64,000 nt of DNA from assembly GCA_021927905.1 (NCBI GenBank), contig BLLK01000062.1, forward strand, positions 186,001-250,000, read 5' to 3'. A model generated the notes under the pieces. The model searched no databases and was not told the origin of the DNA. It saw only the letters and a program-made list of their open reading frames with translations. Position numbers and translations under genes: made by a program. Each line of letters opens with the position of its first letter. Position 1 is the stretch's first letter. This stretch comes from Chaetoceros tenuissimus (Eukaryota > Bacillariophyta > Thalassiosirophyceae > Chaetocerotales > Chaetocerotaceae). This document shows positions 11,198 through 20,198 of this stretch, piece by piece.

Positions 11198-13019
11198 TCA
11201 GCATGTACTGCAGGATGCTTGGCAGGCTTCTCCAACATCACTGAGACTACAGTATTTCTTTTTTCTCTTCTTCACCACTCTTGGTTTCTTACTCTTTGAT
11301 ATCCAACTACAGTCTTTTGGTTTTCCACTTTTAATAATGAAAGTAAATGTGCTGTCGTCAAGACATTGAGAAAATGCTTCACATGCATTATAATTCTCCT
11401 CGCAGAAACCACAAGATTCTCTACATTTCATTCCAAGCAGTGACCGAGAGTTGCAGTTATCGTCACTATAGCAGTACTGCATTCGTCTTGTCATTGTAAG
11501 AACTTTATCACTCGTTGAGAGAAAAGAACAGGACTTATAAACACCTGGGCTCTTTTCGAATATGTAAGATGAGTCGTCTTCACATGTTGCAGACGTTGGT
11601 GAGGATGAAATTGTTGGAACTGTGGATGGCAATGCGGTAGGGAGAGGCATGGCTTGGAATTCATGTTCATCATTTAGAAAGTTGATCATTGCCCACCCGA
11701 GTGCCTCACCAACATCCATGTACGTGTTGACATTATGGTTGTAATGGAATCTTCGACCTCTGATGGGAGAAACAGAATGAGTTCTCCATAGTGATCTAAC
11801 ATCTATAGCTTTGACCTTTCCTTCGTTTTTAGCTTCAATTTCGCCATCAACACTCATCTGTGCTTCAAAAATTTTCTTCTCATTTTGATTGTACCCTTGA
11901 AAACTATTATCTGCGTGCGCTTCATCATATCCACCAAATGCGACAGAAGCCAACAAGAACTTTTTTCTTCCTGGATAATCTTGATAATCTTCAAACAATG
12001 TTTCAATATAGCGTTGAAGGTTTTCTACAGTAGAGAAAATATTAGTTGAATGTTTTTGAGATTGAAGATAGCGTCATAAATTCTACAGGAAATCTCTCAC
12101 CTTTGTACTTCATTGTATATGCATCGAACAAGCTATCATTAAAGCCTTGCCAAAACACAAAGCCTTCAATATCAAATCCTTGCCCTTGATATTCAGGGTA
12201 ATATTGCTCAATATTACTTAGCGTATCTTTCACATTTTCTAAATCCATATCATATTGATAGCCCGCATATGATTTCATACCCACTCCACATGCAAGACAC
12301 TGCTCTTTTGATGTCCAATGCAAATGACAATTTTTCCATTCGGAATCACTGCTGCTACATGAACCACATTCTTGATCACTCCCTTCATAAGAATTTATTT
12401 TTGATATTTGAGGACACTCGTGATGCCCTGGATAAGATTTTGTTCCGTATGAAAACCTTTGACTGCCTCTTGGAAGAAAATCCCATCCAAGACTCCTACC
12501 ACCAGTGCCAACTTTGATAATCAATACGGGATTTTGATAAATATGTCCAACAACATGCCCAAATTGAATCTCAGGTCCTATATAAGCATGTTTTTCTCCA
12601 TTCCATCTTACTTGTAAATCTGCATTCCCATCAATGATTGTGTTCCTGTGCACAATACGAACGTCACTTCGACTAGACCATTCTACATGCCCTGTCGAAT
12701 TCATTGATTTCACCAAGTGAGAGTATTTTCCTTGATTTATTTCATAAAGTAAAGTTCCCTGTCTATCTGCAGGCTCGATTTGACCATATCCCATCATGTT
12801 TGATTGGCCCATCATAATGAATACTTTGAGCCGTTTACTTTGATCTGGCTTTTGACTTGCAGTCCAATCATATGGATATGTACAAGTAGTTTCACATTCA
12901 CTATCAGATTCACAAGGTATGGAAGATCCTTGACAGAATTTTGGAATACTTGCACAGTGGATTTTGCCAAGCTGAGAGCTCAATAATAGGAAGGTGTATA
13001 TTATTGACGAGTTCTTCAT
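11198..13019 (-). CDS. Secreted sialate O-acetylesterase-like SGNH hydrolase with Cys-rich tail (581 aa, 2 exons)
   Basis: Exons 13019-12101 and 12024-11198; intron 76 bp, phase 1. A signal peptide (IIYTFLLLSSQLGKIHCAS) leads the protein to the secretory route. The nucleophile motif is MMGQSNMMGYG (Ser about residue 73), followed by GTGGRSLGWDF and a late HYNHNVNTYMDVGEALG block that probably supplies the catalytic His. This is the carbohydrate-esterase pattern that removes acetyl groups from sugars. After a Pro/Ser/Thr linker come two Cys-rich modules with spacing like ShK domains (CSWISK...KKYC...VGEACQASCSTC). The second closely matches the tail of the M11 peptidase at 59 kb. Likely substrates are acetylated extracellular or cell-wall polysaccharides (inference). 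Confidence 0.8.
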
Positions 13020-13756
13020 ATTTATTTATTTTCACTTGCAAAACAAGACCTACAAAATCTTTAAAATGAGAAGAAAGCGTTTATTTTGGGAGATAAACTT
13101 AGATTAATGTGCACAAGATCAATAGAGGTGAGATAGAAGTGCACACTGATGTTGACAATATTGCAATAATCGGGTGTGAGAAGAAGAAGATATCATGGAA
13201 AATGTGAGTGGAGAAACAAGAGTGATGATTATCCAAACACGAGTGATAGACTCATCCGACGAATTTCATGCTCATTATTCACGAGTCAAAATTTAGAATT
13301 CATTCGTCACTACCTTCAACTTTTCCAAATTCCAAACATCATTCAAGAACATAATTTATATTGTTACTGTGTATGGATCAGAGCATCTCAATATCATTCC
13401 TGGCATTCCTTGTAGAGCCCATGAGCTCTTCATGTGTTACCTGCACGATTTGTTGGTGAGAAGATGAAGAATGAATGAACAATGTTTTTATAGTAATAAT
13501 ATGTACGAGTATGTCACTAGAGTTCTTGGTGATTTAGATAAAATAATGATAAGTAATTTTATATGAATATGAGAACTAGAGAGATGACTCGACTTCACTT
13601 TAATAAACGAAGAAGTATTTTCATGTCTACTGTATTCTGACAAAAACCTTGTAATGATTCCATTAGGCCCGGATCTTGTTCATATATTTAGTATAACATT
13701 AGACACTACACAATAGTCAAATGTATATATGATGTTTCTGTCATTCTTTTATCTAA
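13020..13756. other. Intergenic, 737 bp
   Basis: AT-rich, without a supported gene. It contains the promoter side of the esterase gene. Short plus-strand frames (13176-13415) show no family features. Confidence 0.4.
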
Positions 13757-14620
13757 TCAATGCTTGCGATGTTCCTTTATCCAAACGTAGATATCGATCA
13801 TTGGCCCAACAGTAAAGAAAATGGAACCAATTATGAATAAATCAACAGCTATTGCAACATCTTGGTCAGAGTTAGCATTTTCAGGCATGTAGCCTATACA
13901 CCCTAATATGAACAAAACCGATCCGATAATTGTACATATGGATGAATGATCATCACTGCAGCATTCATTTGAATTCATGTGTATGTGATGGTAGGAAGTG
14001 ATGCATAATATTGTACAGCCAAATATAAATGAGTAATCGCCTATGTGATCATTCATAGCGTAAAACTTTGGTAGGAAGTATATAGCTCCATAGATGAAGG
14101 AAATCGATGCAAAAACATTTAATGAAGACATGAAGAGCATTGTGTTTTCATGATGGCTTTTGAAATAGTGTTTTGAAGATTTGCGTTTTTGCTCACAGAA
14201 ATCTTGAAGTGTACCAAATAGAAAAAGTACACATCCAATAATAAAAAGTGATGCTCCGATTGTGATCCAGGGTATATTTCGAGAGAAGGAATCCATTCGA
14301 GGATGAAAGAAAATAGATCCGAATAAAAATGCTAGGCCACCTAAAAAGTAGTGCACTAGTTTCAAAAGTTCCCATGAAAATATTGATAAAGTATGTCCAC
14401 GCTCTCTGAATTTAGAATCCAATGAGTTTTCTTCGTCGCTTAGAAAAGTGGAGTAATCATCTGTCAGTGCAAATGGAGACGATACATGTCTTGTGTCCTG
14501 AGTATTTGTTTTTGCTCTGTTCATATTGATATCGACATTAGCATCGAGCAGCGAATCTTTCACAGTCATATATTCCCAACGAGAAGATAGTAATCCTACA
14601 ACTTCAATTGCTTGTATCAA
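13757..14620 (-). CDS. Multi-pass membrane protein, YrhK-like (287 aa, no intron)
   Basis: After about 85 polar residues come about seven hydrophobic segments. Phrases such as GGLAFLFGSIFF, GASLFIIGCVLFLFGTLQD, GSVLFILGCIGYMPE and DLFIIGSIFFTVGPMID repeat a Gly-Ser/Phe pattern resembling the YrhK-like domain, here apparently present in two copies. The function of YrhK-like proteins is not established. No signal peptide is evident, so the first membrane helix probably acts as the anchor. The Cys pair in HMNSNECCSDDHSS lies in a loop. The start is the first ATG; later in-frame Met residues at positions 18 and 33 are alternatives. The domain call is from visual resemblance only. Confidence 0.55.
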   Translation of the reverse strand: MIQAIEVVGLLSSRWEYMTVKDSLLDANVDINMNRAKTNTQDTRHVSSPFALTDDYSTFLSDEENSLDSKFRERGHTLSIFSWELLKLVHYFLGGLAFLFGSIFFHPRMDSFSRNIPWITIGASLFIIGCVLFLFGTLQDFCEQKRKSSKHYFKSHHENTMLFMSSLNVFASISFIYGAIYFLPKFYAMNDHIGDYSFIFGCTILCITSYHHIHMNSNECCSDDHSSICTIIGSVLFILGCIGYMPENANSDQDVAIAVDLFIIGSIFFTVGPMIDIYVWIKEHRKH

Positions 14621-14934
14621 TGGATGAGCAATGGAATTCTATTTAGATGTATTCATTCCAACCAAAAGGCAGCATTGTATTTTCTTATTTTCTTGTGTCC
14701 CAATGACTACATGACTACACAATGACGACAGATATACTCCTAGACCCCTTCTTGGAGGGGCTTATTTGTTCCATAAATTACATTACATGCTGATTGCTGA
14801 CGAACGAGATCTTTTTTCAGTGTTGTAGTGTTGTTGAATTGAATACATCATGTAGATTGACGTTTAATTTCTACTTTGCTTTTGCAATAATATTCAACTT
14901 CAGAATATCCCAGTCAAATCACTCAAAACAAAAG
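14621..14934. other. Divergent intergenic region, 314 bp
   Basis: Lies between the YrhK-like gene (minus) and the lumen-protein gene (plus). The plus-strand frame continues open from 14794, but the Met at 14935 begins a proper signal peptide, so the upstream part is taken as 5' UTR. Confidence 0.4.
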
Positions 14935-15468
14935 ATGCGTCTCGGTTCGTATATTGTTGCAGTGACTGGATTGATGCAACTTGCATCGGTCAGCAGTCTA
15001 GCCTTTGGAAGAGCTAATTCTAAAATTATGAAAATCAATCAGCAAACAAATACAATTGATGAAAGTTTAGATATCGCATCGTCTCCAACATCAAGGAGAA
15101 AGGCGTTATCAACATCTATGGCTTCTCTTGGATTGATACTTGGATTGCCGACCGTTTCGAATGCAAGATATGTTTTGAACGAAGATGGCGACTATGAAGA
15201 AATTCCTGAGGAGGATTGGCAAACTACATGGAAACAAAGATTGGATAAAGCTTCCAATATGAGTTCTGAGGAAATTTTCAATGCAGCTAGAGGAGCAGGG
15301 AATTTAGAGTTGAAGGAAGGAGAAGAAAGTGATGCTTCCAAAAAGAGAAGGGCTATGAGTGCTTGTCGTGATGCTGATATCCGATCCAAAGCTGGAGTAA
15401 AGGATGCAAAAGCATGTAATAGTAGAGTCATGGGTGGAGACTTTGATTTTATTCTTGAAAAACTATAA
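14935..15468 (+). CDS. Probable thylakoid lumen protein of unknown function (177 aa)
   Basis: Three targeting signals can be read in a row: a signal peptide (MRLGSYIVAVTGLMQLASVSSLAFG, Phe near the cleavage site), a transit stretch, and SRRKALSTSMASLGLILGLP...SNA at about residues 57-82. The last has a twin-Arg and an AxA-like cleavage site, as in Tat-dependent lumen proteins. The mature part of about 95 residues is soluble and charged (YVLNEDGDYEEIPEEDW...), with two Cys (SACRDAD and DAKACNS) that could form a disulphide. I do not recognise the family. The ATG at 14935 was preferred over the upstream Met at 14794 because it places the signal peptide at the very N-terminus. Confidence 0.7.
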   Translation: MRLGSYIVAVTGLMQLASVSSLAFGRANSKIMKINQQTNTIDESLDIASSPTSRRKALSTSMASLGLILGLPTVSNARYVLNEDGDYEEIPEEDWQTTWKQRLDKASNMSSEEIFNAARGAGNLELKEGEESDASKKRRAMSACRDADIRSKAGVKDAKACNSRVMGGDFDFILEKL

Positions 15469-16056
15469 TTCAGATTCTCGACTTTTTTGCCAGGGAACAC
15501 AAAATGATTTGTCACAGTCTTTGTGCTCATGAGCTTCTGCCAGATTATGATGACCGATTAGCAGAGGTTTTAATGATGAATTAGTACGCTAGCACTTATA
15601 TTGGAAGAATAGGAGGTATCAATGTTATTACTGAATATAGAAAAATCCAAAGTAATAACGTTTAACAAGGCTACAAGAAAAATCTACTTCCATACTCATA
15701 ATATTTTGTCCATCACTCATAGACTACTCGTATGTTCAACCTATCTTGTACTATCTTTTTGAATTCATTGAAAGCTCTTCAGTACCTTTATTCCTTTTGA
15801 GTACTGAATGCTTCAAAGGTAATAGTATCTTGGTAGGCATAAAAGATTTTGAAAGATATGAGAAGATATCCGTACCGTACCTTACGTAGGAGGAGAAGGG
15901 CGAAAAGGTCATTTCGTCTGTCCTTCTGTCCAAAAGAGGCAACATGGCCATTGAAAATAATCAAAGAAACACAGAAGGTGTAATTACATTGGAATGTAAC
16001 TATAATCAAACTTGTGAAGAAATATTACAGCCCATCCTATACTGACTTTATATCTC
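15469..16056. other. Intergenic, 588 bp
   Basis: Nothing supported. It holds the 3' end of the lumen-protein gene and the 5' region of the cysteine-synthase-like gene. Two overlapping minus-strand frames at 15751-16009 lack features. Confidence 0.4.
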
Positions 16057-17397
16057 ATGAGTTCTAGAAACAAAGCAGCGGTTGGGGCGAGCTTGGTGAT
16101 CACGTCTATTCTCGCGTTTATGTACAGAAGACGAAAAGAAAGTCAAACATGCAAGAACGACAATTATGAATCTTTGATTGGCAATACACCAATGATTTAT
16201 TTGAAGAAATTAAGCAAAAGAATAGGAAATGGAAAGCATATCTATGTCAAAATGGAGTCTTTAAATCCAGGGGGGACGGGTAAAGATCGCGCTGCGCTGT
16301 ATATGCTTCGTGATGTTGAAGAAAGGGGACTATTGCCTCCCCCAATAGAATCAAAGAATGATGTATCAACCAACACAAACTTAGAATCAACTTTGAATAT
16401 ATCGGATCAAGATTTTGACAATAACAATGACCCAATATTATCAACTATCAAAATTGCAATTCAAAGATCGAAAACAGGTGGCATAGTTGTAGAGGGAACA
16501 TCAGGGTCAACTGGAATTTCTCTATCGACACTGTCAGCTCAAAGAGGTCATTCTGTAATTATAGTTATGCCAGATGATCAATCAAAAGAGAAGCAAACTA
16601 TACTGAAATGTTTAGGGGCTGTTCTACATGTGGTTCCCACTGCAGCAATTTCTAATCCGAATGCATATGTCAATGTAGCAAGAAAGATCGCAGAAGAGAT
16701 CAATAGCCGATATGGGAATCAAGTATACAATGGTAAACACATAAAGGCAGCATTCATGAATCAATTTGAGAATGAAGCCAACTATAATGCACACATCATG
16801 ACTACTGGACCAGAAATATGGCAGCAAACAAGTGGAAAGATTGATGCGTTTTGTATGTCGTCTGGTACAGGAGGCACTATTTCAGGAGTTGGCAACTACC
16901 TCAAATCGAAAAAGCCTTCGTGTCAAATTGTTTTAGTTGATCCTCCTGGTAGCGCTTTATTTAATAAAGTCAAGTACAATATTGCATATGCTAGCGAACA
17001 AAAGGAACGAGGACTGAAGAGACATCGATACGACACAATAGCTGAAGGAATTGGGTTAGATCGTATCACACAGAATTTTGCAAAGGGTAATGATATATTT
17101 GATGATGCTATACGAGTAAGCGACCAAGAAGCAGTCGATATGGCACATTGGTTACTAAAAGAAGAAGGTCTCTTTATTGGATCGAGTTCCGCTATGAATA
17201 TTTATGGCGCAATTCGCATTGCATTGGATGCAAAAGCTTTGGAGAGACCATCGAATATAGTTACAGTAGTATGTGATGGAGGTCAAAGGCATTTAACTCG
17301 CTTTTGGAATCGACAATTTATTATAGATTGGGGTTTACAATGGCCGGAGGATGATGTTGAGGCATGGAAGAAACGACTACCAGCTTGTCTCGTATAA
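16057..17397 (+). CDS. Cysteine-synthase-like PLP enzyme with N-terminal membrane anchor (446 aa, no intron)
   Basis: The fold-type II PLP core is clear: YESLIGNTPMIYL, the Schiff-base Lys in NPGGTGKDRAA (about residue 76), the GTSGSTG loop and the phosphate-binding SSGTGGTISGVG. The enzyme class joins O-acetylserine and sulfide, or acts on related amino acids. A hydrophobic helix followed by RRR (residues 7-26) resembles the anchor of the fungal mitochondrial outer-membrane homologue (Mcy1 type). A polar, Asn-rich insertion at about 98-140 interrupts the usual core. A C-terminal extension after the PLP domain (RFWNRQFIIDWGLQWPEDD) is also typical of the fungal cysteine-synthase-2 group. Membrane and substrate are inferred. 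Confidence 0.83.
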   Translation: MSSRNKAAVGASLVITSILAFMYRRRKESQTCKNDNYESLIGNTPMIYLKKLSKRIGNGKHIYVKMESLNPGGTGKDRAALYMLRDVEERGLLPPPIESKNDVSTNTNLESTLNISDQDFDNNNDPILSTIKIAIQRSKTGGIVVEGTSGSTGISLSTLSAQRGHSVIIVMPDDQSKEKQTILKCLGAVLHVVPTAAISNPNAYVNVARKIAEEINSRYGNQVYNGKHIKAAFMNQFENEANYNAHIMTTGPEIWQQTSGKIDAFCMSSGTGGTISGVGNYLKSKKPSCQIVLVDPPGSALFNKVKYNIAYASEQKERGLKRHRYDTIAEGIGLDRITQNFAKGNDIFDDAIRVSDQEAVDMAHWLLKEEGLFIGSSSAMNIYGAIRIALDAKALERPSNIVTVVCDGGQRHLTRFWNRQFIIDWGLQWPEDDVEAWKKRLPACLV

Positions 17398-17612
17398 AAT
17401 TTAGAATTGTTTTTATTAAAACTTGAAACTCTTCTCATGGATGATTTACTCGTATCTATATCTAGCTAGCTAAATAGCTTCTCAAACGAGTAAGGAAACA
17501 CGATGCCATTGCCGTATCGTATCAACCCTTCAACCCTTCCACTTTTCTACCATCGATAATAGATATTCAAGAAACATACAATCGACGTCTCTGTTATACA
17601 CTTACCCTCACT

Positions 17613-18351
17613 ATGTTCAGATTTCAATACACAATTTTCATTCTAGCTGCAGTATTTGCGAAATCCGTGGCCTTTACGCTTCCTCCATCGGCATCTGGAT
17701 CAAGAAGTACTACACATTTGAATTTCTTTGGTGGCGCACTTAAGAAAGCTTTTGAAAGTGATGATAAACTTGGGAAACAGCAAAATGCTGGTCTTACAAA
17801 TGTACGTGAAAATTGAAAGTTTGATTGAGAAGAATTTTTGGCTGTGTGTCTTTCGATTCTTTTGGTTGGTAGAACATACACATATCGGAGAGAAAAAAAG
17901 GATGACACGATGTTGACACGCATATTGAGAAAGCTCAAACCAACAAAAATGCAGTTTTAGTTTTTGTTCCTAGATGGTGGAGGAAAAGGAGAATATATAC
18001 ATGCATGCATATGTATGAAATTAACTCACTCACTCAACTTTCTACTCATCAGGGACCAAATGAAAACGACAATGTTACTTTGAACGGAAAGAAGATCAAA
18101 GCAGTTGTTGGTCAAAAGGTATCTGTCGTTGCAGCTCAAAACCGCGTGAAGATTACTTATAGCTGCAAAAAGGGTGATTGTGAGTGTAATTCTTGAATAA
18201 TATGATATCAATGCCTTCACATTACTGAAAGAATATCGCTAATTTTTGCGTCGTCATAGGTGGAACATGTGAGATTATGATGAATGGACGAATGACCAAA
18301 GCTTGTCAAGCAAGTATTCCACAAGGCAAATGCGACATGAGAACACTATAA
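17613..18351 (+). CDS. Plastid 2Fe-2S ferredoxin-like protein (about 135 aa, 3 exons)
   Basis: Exons 17613-17801, 18053-18179 and 18260-18351; introns are 251 and 80 bp. The signal peptide ends ...AKSVA-FTLPPS, a good Phe-type plastid tag. The second join rebuilds CKKGDCGTCEIMMNGRMTKAC, a Cys-x4-Cys-x2-Cys cluster loop with a fourth Cys only 12 residues on. Classical plant ferredoxins have the fourth Cys near 29 residues on, so this is a shortened, ferredoxin-like relative and not PetF itself. The core is a small beta-grasp with NDNVTLNGKKIKAVVGQKV. An electron-carrier or structural Fe-S role in the stroma or at the thylakoid is inferred. Confidence 0.8.
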
Positions 18352-18814
18352 TTGCATCAGTGTTTGAACATATAATTGTCTTAATGTTTATATCTGACAA
18401 TGGAATGTAATCAAAAGTAGAACTACTTGGCTAGAATCTTTGGAAATTTTTGCTCATCGCATATGCACAATCTCTTTATTTCAGAACTAAGAAAGTTACA
18501 GTATCTACAATATATATGACTGTTTGTCCCCAATACCTTAGACCTGTATGTAGTATAATCCATCACAATGTATCAAATTGAAATTGAAATGTAAAAAGAA
18601 AATTTTCACCAAAAGACACACGTCCTCTTTCTTCGCGCCAAATTTCCACGTCGATGTCAATGATCTACGTATGCGCACATACAAAGGGTTCGTAATGCAT
18701 CTATTTCATTCTCGGAAATTGAATGCACCATCTGCATCTTTCTCACAACAATAACTGCATTGCATATATATTGCACAAAACGAGAACGCTAATAGCTATA
18801 TACATATCAGAACA
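18352..18814. other. Intergenic, 463 bp
   Basis: No coding frame or RNA gene seen. Contains the promoter of the pyrophosphatase gene. Confidence 0.4.
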
Positions 18815-19893
18815 ATGGGCTTTGGAAAATCTTCTTCTCACGGATCCAACTCCAACTTGCAGCTTCTTCATGAAGGAGAGGGCTTGAACTACAGAATGAA
18901 AACTGTTGATAAGGAAGGAGGAAAGAAAGCTGTTTCCCTATGGCATGATGTTACTCTTGTCCATGTAGATCCTGCTACCAACAAACCTACTCCATATCTT
19001 AACTTTGTTTGTGAGATTCCAAAATTTTCAAGGTATGTCTATAAATCTGTCATGGTGTTTGTTTCATTTCATCTTTCATGATTCTCATGGAATCTTTCTT
19101 CTCATTTGTAGAAAGAAGTTTGAGATTGCAACTGATGAGGTTGGAAACCCAATCAAGCAAGATGAGAAAAAGGGAGTTCTACGTGAATTTAAGAAGGGTG
19201 ATATATTTTTCAACTATGGTTGTCTTCCAGTAAGTCTACTAGACTATGTTTCCATCGATATGTTGTGACTTTTTCAGAGTGCTAATCTTTTGCTTTGCAG
19301 CGTACTTGGGAAGATCCTACTCACATCCACCCAGATGCAGATGGAACCTGTGGTGATAATGATCCTTTAGATGTTTGTGACATAGGTTTAAAAGTTGTAA
19401 AGCCAGGAGATGTTCGTCCTGTGAAAGTTCTAGGGGTTTTGTGTATGATTGATGAAGGTGAGACAGACTGGAAGGTAGTTGTAATTGATGCAGAAGATAA
19501 ATGGGCGCCATTCTTGAATGATATCAATGACGTTGAAGAGCAACTTCCAGGAACTTTGGAAGCTATCAGAGAATGGTTTAGAACTTACAAGGTGAGTGAC
19601 GATTTTGCTTCTGTATACGTAGGAATGCCCAAGTCCTTGTTTCTAACAACTTTTTATAGGTTCCTGATGGAAAGCCAGAAAACAAATTTGGATTAGATGA
19701 AAAGTTTATGGACAAGGCATATGCACTTGATATCATCAAAGAATGTAATCAGTCTTGGAAGGAACTCATTACAGGTGAAAAAGAGAGAAAGATCACACAT
19801 ATGGATGAGGGAGTGCAGAAGCTAGTGCGCAAGCTTTCCAAGTCTAACTTGTTATCTCTTTGTGATGACGACGACGAAGCACCAACTTTCTAA
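18815..19893 (+). CDS. Soluble inorganic pyrophosphatase, family I (about 286 aa, 4 exons)
   Basis: Hydrolyses pyrophosphate to two phosphates, which pulls biosynthetic reactions forward. Exons 18815-19032, 19112-19229, 19301-19591 and 19660-19893; introns are 79, 71 and 68 bp, and every join keeps frame. The family signature is present in full: a metal-binding DGTCGDNDPLDVCDIG segment, the NYGCLP-RTWEDPTH stretch before it, and the downstream KVVVIDAEDKWA. The eukaryote-type length and the KFGLDEKFMDKAYAL region match cytosolic or plastid eukaryotic enzymes. There is no signal peptide (MGFGKSSSHGS), so it is probably cytosolic. The start sits in a clean context and matches the short N-terminus of the family. 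Confidence 0.94.
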
Positions 19894-20198
19894 AGATATA
19901 TTTTATATCGAAGAGTAATGGGAATATGTATAATGAAACAAAAACAATGAGAATTCCATTTGTACATAGAGACGTAATCAAAAACAGTAGTTTATCCATC
20001 TCACACTACGTGTATCAGTCAATCAATCTACTTTCTTTACGCTGGATTTATACAATTAAAACGTTTATCTATCTTACTATGTTATCTTGGACTTTTTGTA
20101 TAGTAACATAAGTTCAACAACGAGGTGAACTTCTACGTACAAATGTGCCATCTAGACACTTGAAATGAATTCATAAAACATATCTACTGCAAGGATGT
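19894..20198. other. Convergent intergenic region
   Basis: The 305 bp hold the 3' ends of the pyrophosphatase gene (plus) and the PH-domain gene (minus). Nothing else seen. Confidence 0.4.
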
